From positions 1 to 64,000 of the forward strand of contig JAJDUH010000005.1 of assembly GCA_022826805.1 (NCBI GenBank): a DNA stretch of 64,000 nt, in the 5' to 3' direction. Positions 1 to 7,338 of this stretch are shown here, one piece after another. The notes under the pieces were generated by a model. It worked only from the letters and a program-made list of their open reading frames with translations. It was not told the DNA's origin and did not search any database. The DNA comes from Candidatus Poribacteria bacterium. Lineage in GTDB: Bacteria; Poribacteria; WGA-4E; WGA-3G. Position 1 is the first letter of the stretch. Every line of letters begins with the position of its first letter. A program made the position numbers and the translations under genes.

Positions 1-54
1 TTCTCGTCATCGTCTTCACCTCAAAGTCGTTGTGGATTTTTAGGGTGAAGTATA

Positions 55-88
55 GCATGTATTGCGTGAAAACTCACGCAATACATGC
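55..88. repeat. Perfect 15-bp inverted repeat (hairpin)
   Basis: Arms 55-69 and 74-88 are perfect reverse complements around a 4-nt loop. No T-run follows on either side, so it is not a standard intrinsic terminator. It could be the end of a repeat element or an operator. The rest of 1-327 shows no gene; it is AT-rich and contains the left part of an R1 repeat. Confidence 0.6.
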
Positions 89-204
89 CCATATAAAATC
101 ATAACTCTACAAATCAAATCTTAAAACTAAATGACCCTATTTTTCGATTGACTTTGCGTGTGCTGTGTGATACGTTGATTATATAATATCAGTTTGATAT
201 AAGA

Positions 205-310
205 GTTGGGTTTCACTTGTGTTTCGGAGACTTCAAGTGGCATGGAAATTTGAAAGTTTTTGCGGTGAGTGGAAATGGTTTTCATGTTCCGTTCAACCCA
301 ACCTACGTGC
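205..310. repeat. R1 dispersed repeat with long loop
   Basis: The left arm GTTGGGTTTCACTT (from 205) and right arm GTTCAACCCAACCTACGTGC (291-310) match R1 copies elsewhere in the window. About 75 nt separate the arms here, against about 10 nt in the compact copies. The repeat ends directly before the ribosome binding site of the next gene. Confidence 0.6.
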
Positions 311-311
311 T

Positions 312-319
312 AAGGAGGT
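312..319 (+). promoter_or_regulatory. Shine-Dalgarno that fixes a GTG start
   Basis: AAGGAGGT at 312-319 is a full anti-16S match. It lies 8 nt before a GTG at 328 that is in frame with the HSDR_N-like gene. The longer frame opening at TTG 217 would run through the R1 repeat, so GTG 328 is preferred. Confidence 0.75.
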
Positions 320-327
320 ATGAAATA

Positions 328-1353
328 GTGACATTAAAGGAACATATTGATAAGATTGGCAATAGATTGAGAAGCAGGGAATTTCCGAATGAGCAGGCGG
401 TTCGTCAGGGCATTGTGGATCCGCTCCTTAGAACTTTGGGTTGGCCAACAGACGATACTCAAATTGTTTATCCTGAGTATAAGGTCGGATCAGGAGAAGT
501 AGATTATGCCCTTTGTTATCCGGCATCGACACCTCGCGTCTTTATTGAGGCAAAACGGGTTGGAAACATTGAAGGGGCAGAAGAACAATTGTTTGGGTAT
601 GATTTCCGTATAAGGGTGCCAATAGCGGTCCTCACCGATGGTAAGGAATGGCGTTTTTTTCATCCGACCGGAGAAGGAACCTGGGAGGAACGTAAAATCC
701 GTGAATTGGACTTAATTGAAGGAGATAGTAAGGAAAATGCCGAGTGTCTTAACAGGTACCTAAATTATGAGTCGGTCCGTTTGGATAGAGCAGTTGACGC
801 AATTAAGGAGGACTATAACAACCTTGTTCGGCAGAGAAAGATTGAATGGGGCTTACCTGAAGCATGGCGCATGTTAGTGCAGGAAGCAGATAAGGATTTG
901 CTTGGGGTCCTGGCAGGGAAAACTGAAGATGTATGTGGGCATTGTCCAGACGATGAACAGATAATCACTTTTCTAAAAAATGAGGACTTGCCTATGGTAC
1001 AACCTAGCTTTCCAGAGCCACGTGAGGATCAACCAGAGCAACCTGATATTCCAAAGCCACGCAAGAATAGACCATCAACGCGTCTACGCATTACAATGTC
1101 CGATGGGGAAGTAATTGAACGTCCTCATGCCAAAGCTACATTTATTGAGATGATTAAACGGTTTGGAATAGAGAGGGTAATGCGCGTTCATCCTTCTACT
1201 GTATTGACCGAACCACCAAAATATTTTTGGACTGAGCAGGGTCAATTTTACATACATTATTATCCTGATACTTGGGCTAAAAAGCAGGCTCTTGAGAAAA
1301 TTGCTCAACTTTTAAACATCCAACTCACGGTAGAAATAGTTGAGAAACGGTGA
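328..1353 (+). CDS. HSDR_N-type PD-(D/E)XK nuclease-like protein
   Basis: This is a 341-aa protein whose N-terminal half resembles the type I restriction R-subunit N-terminal domain (HSDR_N). A helix holding E22 is followed by GEVDYAL (D59) and FIEAKR (E74, K76), which fit the D...ExK metal-binding nuclease core. Next comes the usual VPIAVLTDGKEWRFF strand region. The C-terminal 90 residues (from RLRITMSDGEVIE) form a separate small domain that I cannot name. No helicase domain is present, so it is not a full HsdR; solo proteins of this kind are usually annotated as restriction-type or hypothetical nucleases. It lies 36 nt upstream of the methyltransferase/nuclease fusion on the same strand, which suggests a joint restriction or defence role (inference). 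The GTG start is chosen from the perfect ribosome binding site. Confidence 0.75.
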   Translation: MTLKEHIDKIGNRLRSREFPNEQAVRQGIVDPLLRTLGWPTDDTQIVYPEYKVGSGEVDYALCYPASTPRVFIEAKRVGNIEGAEEQLFGYDFRIRVPIAVLTDGKEWRFFHPTGEGTWEERKIRELDLIEGDSKENAECLNRYLNYESVRLDRAVDAIKEDYNNLVRQRKIEWGLPEAWRMLVQEADKDLLGVLAGKTEDVCGHCPDDEQIITFLKNEDLPMVQPSFPEPREDQPEQPDIPKPRKNRPSTRLRITMSDGEVIERPHAKATFIEMIKRFGIERVMRVHPSTVLTEPPKYFWTEQGQFYIHYYPDTWAKKQALEKIAQLLNIQLTVEIVEKR

Positions 1354-1389
1354 AAACCAATCTCACTTTTCACGTGTAAGAAGATAGTT

Positions 1390-3111
1390 ATGAACAAACT
1401 GTATTTTGGTGATAATTTGGAGATATTGCGGGAGATGGATGATGGACGGGTGGATCTGATTTGTACGGATCCGCCGTTCAATAGTGGACGCGATTATAAT
1501 TCGTTCATTGGGGATTCGCTTGCGCAGAAGAAGGCGTTTACGGATACTTGGACGTGGGATACTGCTGCGCAGGACGCTCGCGCTGATATTGAACATTACG
1601 CCTACGCCAGCGATACCTATAAGGCTCTTGATGAATGCCTCAAGGGATATGATTTGATCCTCCGTCGCGCTGTTTCTGGTAGTAGTGGGGCGATGCGTGC
1701 GTATCTCGCCTTTATGGGACCTCGGCTTGCTGAGATGCACCGTATCCTGACTGAAAAGGGGAGTATTTATCTCCACTGTGATCCGACTGCCAGCCATTAT
1801 CTCAAAGGTGTAATGGACGCTATTTTTGGGGTAGAGAATTTTAGAAACGAGATTATTTGGAAACGCACGGGAGCACACAACGACGGTAAACAATACGGCA
1901 GGGTCCACGACACAATTCTGTTCTATAGTAAAAGTAACCAAAGAATATGGAATCCTGTATATACAGCACACGATCCAGAGTATGTAAAGCGGCAATATCG
2001 GCATAAAGATGAAAGAGGACTCTATCAGCCCATTACTCTAAATGCTTCTGGTAGCGTAAAGGATGGTGAATCTGGAAAGCCTTGGCGGGATGTGGATCCA
2101 GGTGCCATGGGTAATCATTGGCGGGCGCCCCGCAGGGAAGCGTGGCCCGAAAGCGTCCAACCTCCTGAAAATTATGAGTCCCTCTCGGTTCATGAAAAGT
2201 TGGATGTATTGGATGCGAATGGATTGATTTACTGGCCCCCGAAGGGCAGGGTTCCAAGGTTCAAGCGGTATTTATCTACTACAAAGGGGAATAGAGTTCA
2301 GGATGTCATAACAAATATCAGCCCCCTTACGAGCGCGTCCAAGGAACGTCTCGGTTATCCGACACAGAAGCCGCTTGCGCTTTATGAACGTTTAATTGAA
2401 GCCTCCAGCAATGAAGGAGACATCGTGTTGGATCCGTTCTGTGGGTGTGGTACGACGATTGATGCGGCGCATACCCTGAAACGGAATTGGATTGGTATTG
2501 ATTTAACGATTCTGGCGTTGGATCCGATGCGTCAACGGTTGGCGGATCGGCACGGGTTAAAACCTTCAGTGGATTATCAAATTGAGGGCTATCCGACGAA
2601 TATGCAGGAGGTCCACAGGCTTTTGAAGGATGGGGACAAACGTAAATATCACGATTTCTCGAATTGGGCGGTGACACGGCTTGGTTTGAAGCCGACGCGG
2701 GATGTCGGTGATGGTGGACATGACGGCGTTGGGCATGTGACGTTGTGGAATACGCAGCAGATGAAAGAGACAGACGCCCGGATTCTCGCGGAGGTCAAGA
2801 CGGGTAGACCCTCGATTACGCAGGTGCGCGCTTTTTGTCAGGTCATGCATGAGAACAACGCCGAGATCGGGATTTTTATTACGATTGCGCCTATCAGTAC
2901 GGGTATGCGACAACAGGCGGAGAATATGGGGAGTTTTGAGCATAATGGACGGCGTTACCCGCGGCTGCAGTTCTGGCAGATTGATGATGCGTATTTTGAG
3001 AATCCGGAGGTTATTAATTCATTTGTTCGGTTGCCGATGGAGTGGCGGATTCGTCCGAGTCAGAAGTCGGATCGACATTTCGGGGGGCGGCAGATGGAGC
3101 TTTTAAGATAA
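1390..3111 (+). CDS. N6/N4-type DNA methyltransferase with fused Mrr-like nuclease domain
   Basis: This 573-aa protein methylates DNA at amino groups by family membership (N6_N4_Mtase). Motif IV (TDPPF, residues 26-30) comes before the SAM-binding motif I (LDPFCGCGTT, around 347-356), the beta-class order. A target-recognition-like insert lies between them. The last 170 residues are not methyltransferase. They read as a PD-(D/E)XK fold of the Mrr type, with D441/D445 in DGGHDGV and E468-V-K470 in AEVKTG, followed by a helix with Q in TQVRAF. Modification and cleavage may therefore sit on one chain, as in type IIG-like enzymes, although the nuclease type here is Mrr-like. The gene follows the HSDR_N-like gene by 36 nt and ends in a strong terminator. 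Recognition sequence and activity cannot be read from the DNA. Confidence 0.85.
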   Translation: MNKLYFGDNLEILREMDDGRVDLICTDPPFNSGRDYNSFIGDSLAQKKAFTDTWTWDTAAQDARADIEHYAYASDTYKALDECLKGYDLILRRAVSGSSGAMRAYLAFMGPRLAEMHRILTEKGSIYLHCDPTASHYLKGVMDAIFGVENFRNEIIWKRTGAHNDGKQYGRVHDTILFYSKSNQRIWNPVYTAHDPEYVKRQYRHKDERGLYQPITLNASGSVKDGESGKPWRDVDPGAMGNHWRAPRREAWPESVQPPENYESLSVHEKLDVLDANGLIYWPPKGRVPRFKRYLSTTKGNRVQDVITNISPLTSASKERLGYPTQKPLALYERLIEASSNEGDIVLDPFCGCGTTIDAAHTLKRNWIGIDLTILALDPMRQRLADRHGLKPSVDYQIEGYPTNMQEVHRLLKDGDKRKYHDFSNWAVTRLGLKPTRDVGDGGHDGVGHVTLWNTQQMKETDARILAEVKTGRPSITQVRAFCQVMHENNAEIGIFITIAPISTGMRQQAENMGSFEHNGRRYPRLQFWQIDDAYFENPEVINSFVRLPMEWRIRPSQKSDRHFGGRQMELLR

Positions 3112-3130
3112 ATGAAATAAAAATATACCT

Positions 3131-3163
3131 AAAGGGAGCAATATATCAATTGCTCCCTTTTTT
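3131..3163 (+). terminator. Intrinsic terminator after the methyltransferase gene
   Basis: A perfect 12-bp stem (3131-3142 with 3149-3160), a 6-nt loop and a run of six T residues lie 19 nt after the methyltransferase stop codon. Confidence 0.85.
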
Positions 3164-3268
3164 GGATGCCCTATCAAGAAAACGCCGAGTGTGAGGGACA
3201 GATAAAGTAAGAGAGCAGGTGATGAGGATATAAATGTGTATGAGGATGTTTGTATTTTTGTTTGGCAT
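3146..3268 (-). pseudogene. Decayed start of a LamG-like 'A' gene (signal-peptide fragment)
   Basis: Reading from ATG 3268 on the minus strand gives a 40-residue frame beginning MPNKNTNILIHIYILITC. This is almost the signal peptide of the A gene at 4081-4782 (MSNKNTNILILIYILTTC). The homology continues upstream at DNA level through the R1 repeat (3269-3312 against 4783-4826). After about 18 residues the match is lost and the frame stops at 3146, inside the terminator of the neighbouring gene. I read it as the leftover 5' end of another A copy after duplication and deletion. Confidence 0.65.
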
Positions 3269-3277
3269 GGATGATTT

Positions 3278-3312
3278 GTTGGGTTTCACTTCGTTTAATC
3301 CAACCCACGTGC
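3278..3312. repeat. R1 dispersed repeat, compact copy
   Basis: GTTGGGTTTCACTTCGTTTA is followed by ATCCAACCCACGTGC, giving inverted arms around a short loop. It is nearly identical to the copy at 4792-4826 and lies in the same position relative to the A-gene fragment. Confidence 0.7.
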
Positions 3313-3365
3313 TTAGTTGAGGTTACATTAGTATATGGTAACACATTAATCCCACTGGAATATTT

Positions 3366-3554
3366 CTAAGCATTAAGGGCATGCCGAAGCCATTGTAAAA
3401 ATCTACCGACGTAGTTAGGTGCAGTTTCAGTGATTTCGGAGGAATCTTGAGCCCGCAACGTCTCCAATTCCTGTTGTGTGAGGCTATCCACTTCGTCAAA
3501 GATACCCCTCTCTTTGAGATATTCATCAACATCGCGTCCTTCGTGCTTGTTCAT
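3366..3554 (-). CDS. Small protein downstream of a RelE/HigB-like toxin; possible truncated antitoxin
   Basis: This 62-aa frame starts 1 nt after the toxin stop codon, where an antitoxin gene is expected in HigBA-type pairs. It begins MNKHEGRDVDEYLKERG and is acidic in its first half, as many antitoxin N-termini are. No helix-turn-helix or other DNA-binding motif follows, and the last 20 residues (NYVGRFLQWLRHALNA) look unrelated. It may be an antitoxin that has lost its DNA-binding domain by frameshift or deletion, or an unrelated small protein. The function is inferred from position only. Confidence 0.5.
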   Translation of the reverse strand: MNKHEGRDVDEYLKERGIFDEVDSLTQQELETLRAQDSSEITETAPNYVGRFLQWLRHALNA

Positions 3555-3555
3555 G

Positions 3556-3918
3556 CTATTTCCTCCTGCCCTTCCATTGATCTTTTCGTGTCCTTGCTAA
3601 TTCCAAATCCTTCCGTGGTATCCTCTGGGATTTTTTGATAAATCCATGCAGAAGAACCATCTTGTCATTTTCACGCGTAAAAATAACCCGGACGGTACGA
3701 TTTTTTCTCATAGGACGAAGAATTTCCCAGAGGTCTTCGGCTAATTTTTTAACACGTTGTTTACGCAAAGCCGCTTCCCAATCCATCCATACAGCCCTTA
3801 TCACTGCATAGATTCTCTGTTCGTCTGCCTCACCAAACTTTTCAAGCCATTCTCGGACAGGTTCACGCCCAGTTTCCGTACGAAAAAAGACCACTTGGAG
3901 TTTAGGTTGCACATTCAT
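3556..3918 (-). CDS. RelE/HigB (phage Gp49-like) family toxin
   Basis: A protein of about 120 aa with the Gp49/HigB pattern: an N-terminal beta strand and TGREPVREWL, a central basic helix region ending in LWEILRP, then RVIFTRENDKMVLLHGFIKKSQRIP and a basic tail. Family members are ribosome-dependent mRNA endonucleases, or relatives, neutralised by an antitoxin encoded just downstream. The frame can also open at ATG 3933; neither start has a clear ribosome binding site, and 3918 (MNVQPKLQ) gives the more usual N-terminus. The downstream partner lacks a recognisable DNA-binding domain. Confidence 0.75.
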   Translation of the reverse strand: MNVQPKLQVVFFRTETGREPVREWLEKFGEADEQRIYAVIRAVWMDWEAALRKQRVKKLAEDLWEILRPMRKNRTVRVIFTRENDKMVLLHGFIKKSQRIPRKDLELARTRKDQWKGRRK

Positions 3919-3988
3919 AATAAAGTAACACAAATTTATTTTATAATTATTACCGAAGAAAAACTCTTTGTCAAGTTTATTTTGGGAA

Positions 3989-4038
3989 ACCTCGCCTACC
4001 TATTTTAAAGGGGTAACCGAGTAGTTGGAGAGGCGAGG
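3989..4038. repeat. R3-type inverted repeat (CCTCGCC / GGCGAGG)
   Basis: ACCTCGCC at 3989-3996 and GGCGAGG at 4032-4038 are inverted arms. The same arms occur at 28060-28177 and 36701-36721. The DNA up to the A gene at 4081 holds no gene. Confidence 0.5.
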
Positions 4039-4080
4039 CACAAAGCCGAAGCCATCCGCGCCAAACACGGGTGGGTGCTA

Positions 4081-4782
4081 TTATCTTGTTTTGAGTTGTC
4101 CCCACGTTGAGGTGAGTCTTATCTCTGGAGAGATGTTTAGTCCGGAGATTGTGAAGGAATCTGCCCATGCGGTACCGACCCACTCGTTTGCGATGTTGAT
4201 GCCCTCCATGACGAAGCCGAGGATCTCTATTTTATCAAAGTTGGCGTCCTGAAATGCTGTGCGGAATTCGCCATCTGCGAATAGAACGAAATGTCCGGAA
4301 TTAAAGTAGAGTTTCATTTCCGTAAGGATGTCTGTTTCCCAACGGATGCGAGGTTCTCTGGAGAGCCGAGTGTGGAAGGGGTGGCTGCGCCCTTTACCGT
4401 TGAAGCGTCTTGCTCTGATTTCGTCGGGGAAAAACACGTAAAAGAATGGATCTTCTTCGGGTGTATCGGGAAAGAGGCGTCCTACACAAAAGCCGAAACG
4501 CGTCTTGTCGCCGCCGAAGTCGTTTATTGTAATCACGAAGTTGCGATGGGGAGCGGGTAAGGCGGTGAATTGGTAGAGTTCGTATGCTACCTCCCATTCG
4601 CGTTTGACTTCTACGCGTAAGAATCCGTCTTCAACTTTCCAGATGGCGTCGTTTCCGATGCTGCGCCACGCTTCGGGGTTGTTGGTATCAAAGTCGTCGT
4701 GCCAAGTCTCGGTGGATGCCGAAAAAGCACAGGTAGTGAGGATGTAAATGAGTATGAGGATGTTTGTGTTTTTGTTTGACAT
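4081..4782 (-). CDS. Secreted LamG/concanavalin-like protein (module copy 1, gene A)
   Basis: This 233-aa exported protein has a signal peptide (MSNKNTNILILIYILTTCAFS) and then a single jelly-roll-like domain. Pieces include WHDDFDTNNPEAW, a WKVEDGFLRVE strand and DGEFRTAFQDANFD, and it ends with a TSTWGQLK motif. It is a clear paralogue of the protein at 5743-6432: both have W-x-D-x-F, NDA-WKVE-GFL, YELYQF, DANF-x-I and T-TW-x-LK. No catalytic residues are recognisable, so a carbohydrate-binding or surface role is only a guess. The frame opens further upstream, but that extension runs into an R1 repeat, so ATG 4782 is used. The gene follows gene B (4860-5600) on the same strand. Confidence 0.75.
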   Translation of the reverse strand: MSNKNTNILILIYILTTCAFSASTETWHDDFDTNNPEAWRSIGNDAIWKVEDGFLRVEVKREWEVAYELYQFTALPAPHRNFVITINDFGGDKTRFGFCVGRLFPDTPEEDPFFYVFFPDEIRARRFNGKGRSHPFHTRLSREPRIRWETDILTEMKLYFNSGHFVLFADGEFRTAFQDANFDKIEILGFVMEGINIANEWVGTAWADSFTISGLNISPEIRLTSTWGQLKTR

Positions 4783-4791
4783 AGATGATTT

Positions 4792-4826
4792 GTTGGGTTT
4801 CACTTCGTTCAACCCAACCTACGTGC
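4792..4826. repeat. R1 dispersed repeat, compact copy
   Basis: GTTGGGTTTCACTTCGTTC is followed by AACCCAACCTACGTGC in the A-B intergenic gap. The arms GTTGGGTT and AACCCAAC are inverted. Confidence 0.7.
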
Positions 4827-4859
4827 TTTTTTGTCAAGTTCGGTCTTGGGACGCGTGGG

Positions 4860-5600
4860 TTATTTAATTTTTATGCAGTCGTACCAGAGTTGTGTTTTCT
4901 TACTTCTTCGGCTCAGGACGCCGGGTTCGCGCTCGGTTGGCGGATCGAAGTCTCCGTCTTTCTGTTTCAGGACATTCCAGTCGGGTGGAAACCATGTTCT
5001 GAGGGTTTTACAGTTGACCTCAAGGGGTTCACCTTCCCATCCACCAATTTTGTAATACATCGGGCAGATCCATTGCGATGCGCCGCGTGCATACCGGCGC
5101 CAACCGACTACAGAGGCTTGTGCGCGGATGATGTTTCCGTCGCGCCAGTGCCGTTCAATACCGCTCCATGGGTATCCAGTTGTCCCACTGCCAGCGCTAA
5201 TCTCACTCCATCCTAAGTCGTCATAGAGTGTGATGTAGGAGTAGTTTGTCCCCCACGGTGTATTGTCTGTGCTGAAATGCCATCGCTGTCCACGATACCA
5301 GCGCACTGCACCCGGAATTCTTGAAGCCGAAACCGTTGCGTTTTCAATTGTTTCTACAATGTCAAACTGCCCTCTGTTGTTGTAAGGGTTATGGACGCCT
5401 TCGCAGAGGGTGAGGGAGTTAAGTTCGGGTCCGAACCACATCCCGTTTACACCCGGGGTTCTGTAGTAAGAACCTGAGTTTGTGGGATGGGCGCGCTCTC
5501 CTGGATTCACGCGCGCTCTGGCATGGCTGTTCCAAAAGGCGATGCCGAGGACGAGGACGAGTAAAAATGCGTCGAGAATTAAGTCTAAATTTTTTCGCAT
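4860..5600 (-). CDS. Secreted or membrane-anchored protein of unknown function (module copy 1, gene B)
   Basis: A 246-aa protein with an N-terminal hydrophobic helix (LILDAFLLVLVLGIAFW) and an aromatic-rich body. I do not recognise the family. It is homologous to the protein at 6486-7241. Shared landmarks are YY-RTPG/YYRRPG, WFGPE, C followed by an N-rich turn, F-DI, WYR-Q-W, T-DTPWGT, GYPWSG/GFPWSG, E-HWR-G, YY-x-G and a WYDCI-x-K ending. The conserved Trp, Cys and Tyr residues suggest a compact extracellular domain. The gene is followed by an A-type gene, as its paralogue is, so B and A probably act together. No Shine-Dalgarno is visible. Confidence 0.7.
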   Translation of the reverse strand: MRKNLDLILDAFLLVLVLGIAFWNSHARARVNPGERAHPTNSGSYYRTPGVNGMWFGPELNSLTLCEGVHNPYNNRGQFDIVETIENATVSASRIPGAVRWYRGQRWHFSTDNTPWGTNYSYITLYDDLGWSEISAGSGTTGYPWSGIERHWRDGNIIRAQASVVGWRRYARGASQWICPMYYKIGGWEGEPLEVNCKTLRTWFPPDWNVLKQKDGDFDPPTEREPGVLSRRSKKTQLWYDCIKIK

Positions 5601-5742
5601 TTTTCTAATAATTATGTCTGGACGATGCCTCCGTTGTCAGCATCGATCTACAATTGGTGAAAAACCTGTTTGAGGTCATGAAAGGTTTCTTAAATATTTA
5701 GAATTTGCAAGGACAACGGACGCAGCAGCTCAGAAGCGATAG

Positions 5743-6432
5743 CTAAAAATGTTTTAGGCTTGCCCATGTGGTTGTGAGTTTCCGTTTGGGAGAGACGGCG
5801 AGTCCGTCGATTGTGAACGTGTCCACCCATGCGCTGCCGATATTAACATCTTCTGTGACGAATCCGGCGAGTGCAAAGGCGATGATGTCAATCTGATTAA
5901 AGTTTGCGTCTCGAAAGTCCATGCGTGATTCTCCGTCGGCTTGCAGTTGGAATCTGCCACTCTCAAAGTGTAGCGTCATCTGTTGAAGTTCGTCCGTGTT
6001 CCACCGTTTGCCGGGCCCGACGAATATGCTGCCATTTCTTGAGGCTTGCATGTCGTTCGTGAAGAAGAGGTAGTAGCCGTATTCCTCTATTTTGGTGGCG
6101 GGGTTTAGGAAGTATTTTGCGAGTGCGATACCGAACTGGGCATGGTGCGCCCCTACTGTTTCGAGGGTAATTGTAAAGTCGTTATGGGGACCGGGATAGG
6201 CGATGAATTGGTAAAGTTCAAATACGGTGCTCCACTGTGTTTGTGCGTGAATTTCTGCCTTTAAAAAACCTTCTTCAACTTTCCAAGTAGCGTCATTTCC
6301 CTTGTATTGCCAGTGGTCTTTTGCCTCTTTTTCAAAGGTGTCTTCCCAAACAACAGCACCTGCTATTGTCTGCCAGACGAGAAGTGTATAGATGATTAGG
6401 ATTGATTTCAAGGTGTGTGCGGTGTTTTGCAT
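5743..6432 (-). CDS. Secreted LamG/concanavalin-like protein (module copy 2, gene A')
   Basis: This 229-aa protein has a signal peptide (MQNTAHTLKSILIIYTLLVW...AGA) and the same single beta-sandwich-like domain as the protein at 4081-4782: WEDTFEKEAKDHWQYKGND, WKVEEGFLKAE, FELYQF, DFRDANFNQIDI. It ends TTTWASLK, again the TTW-x-x-(L/I)K motif. It directly follows gene B' on the minus strand. No enzymatic residues are seen; surface binding or structure is possible. Divergence from copy 1 is substantial, so the duplication is not recent. Confidence 0.75.
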   Translation of the reverse strand: MQNTAHTLKSILIIYTLLVWQTIAGAVVWEDTFEKEAKDHWQYKGNDATWKVEEGFLKAEIHAQTQWSTVFELYQFIAYPGPHNDFTITLETVGAHHAQFGIALAKYFLNPATKIEEYGYYLFFTNDMQASRNGSIFVGPGKRWNTDELQQMTLHFESGRFQLQADGESRMDFRDANFNQIDIIAFALAGFVTEDVNIGSAWVDTFTIDGLAVSPKRKLTTTWASLKHF

Positions 6433-6453
6433 GTTGTCGGTGTTTCGTGTTGG

Positions 6454-6477
6454 GTAGGCACAATCTAATTGTGCTAC
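6454..6477. repeat. Small palindrome GCACAAT-CTA-ATTGTGC
   Basis: A perfect 7-bp stem with a 3-nt loop, extended by GTA/TAC pairing across one bulged base. It lies in the 53-bp gap between B' and A', and a related palindrome (GGCACA / TGTGCC) lies at 29242-29259. It could be a repeat or a processing or attenuation hairpin in the operon. Confidence 0.5.
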
Positions 6478-6485
6478 AAAGATGG

Positions 6486-7241
6486 CTATTTTAATGGGAT
6501 GCAGTCGTACCAGTTGGTTGTGCTTTCTGATACTCCTTTTTCACGGATGCTGAGTTTGTTATGTTCGGGTCGAAATTCCGGGTCTGTAAAGTGTCCTTCG
6601 GTGTGTGCCAGGACTTTCAAGTTATACCGTCCCGTCCCGGTTGCACAGGTATAACTTAGGGTGCCGTGTTTGTAATACTTCGGTGCGAGGTATTTCTTCC
6701 CGGCGTGTTCGTGTCGATGGTAGCCGGTTACGTCCGCCTTGGATTCTATGACCTCTCCTTTGCGCCAGTGTTCCTCGAATCCGCTCCATGGAAATCCGGT
6801 AACGGTGTTGGATGCGTCAATATCTGTCCAGCCAATTTCGGTTACAAGGATGAGGTGGACGGTGTCTGTCCCCCAGGGCGTATCAGCGGTTGCAAATCGC
6901 CACTCCTGCTGCCGATACCACCAGACCTTTCCGGGTCTTGAGGAGGGCCAGATCTCGGCGTCTTCTCTGGTATAGATGATGTCGAAAAAGCCTGCTTCGT
7001 TGAATTGATGTGTGGTGTTTGGACAGAGCACTCGACTGTCGATTTCCGGCCCGAACCAACGGATGTCGCCTTCCGATTCTACAAATTTACCGGGCCTCCG
7101 ATAGTAGTCTCCCGCTACTTGGGGGACAGCAACCTCCTTAAGGGTAAGTCTTTCTCCGTCTGTGTATCTGCCGCGCAAGCCAGCAGTTGCGGAGAGAACG
7201 AGCAATTGGAGGATTAAGATTAGGATGATTAGTCTTGTCAT
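6486..7241 (-). CDS. Secreted protein of unknown function (module copy 2, gene B')
   Basis: A 251-aa protein with a clear signal peptide (MTRLIILILILQLLVLSATA). The mature part shares with the protein at 4860-5600 the landmarks YYRRPG, WFGPE, C and N turns, F-DI, WWYRQQEWRF, TADTPWGT, GFPWSG, EEHWRKGE, YYKHG and the C-terminal WYDCI-x-K. The family is not recognised. It is the first gene of module copy 2 and lies upstream of A'. Repeated co-occurrence of B and A types is the only functional clue. Confidence 0.7.
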   Translation of the reverse strand: MTRLIILILILQLLVLSATAGLRGRYTDGERLTLKEVAVPQVAGDYYRRPGKFVESEGDIRWFGPEIDSRVLCPNTTHQFNEAGFFDIIYTREDAEIWPSSRPGKVWWYRQQEWRFATADTPWGTDTVHLILVTEIGWTDIDASNTVTGFPWSGFEEHWRKGEVIESKADVTGYHRHEHAGKKYLAPKYYKHGTLSYTCATGTGRYNLKVLAHTEGHFTDPEFRPEHNKLSIREKGVSESTTNWYDCIPLK

Positions 7242-7338
7242 TTTATGTTAGAGTTTGACGGCACCCGGAGTGTGCTTACTACCATGTCATACGACACACG
7301 AGCAGAGAAAAGCACGTATGGCTTTTCTAAAGACCCTA

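Noticed and set aside
55..88. Hairpin considered as a terminator of an upstream gene
   Set aside because: No T-run on either strand, so it is kept only as an inverted repeat.
1363..2004. 213-codon open frame opposite the methyltransferase gene
   Set aside because: It is antisense to conserved methyltransferase motifs and has no recognisable protein features.
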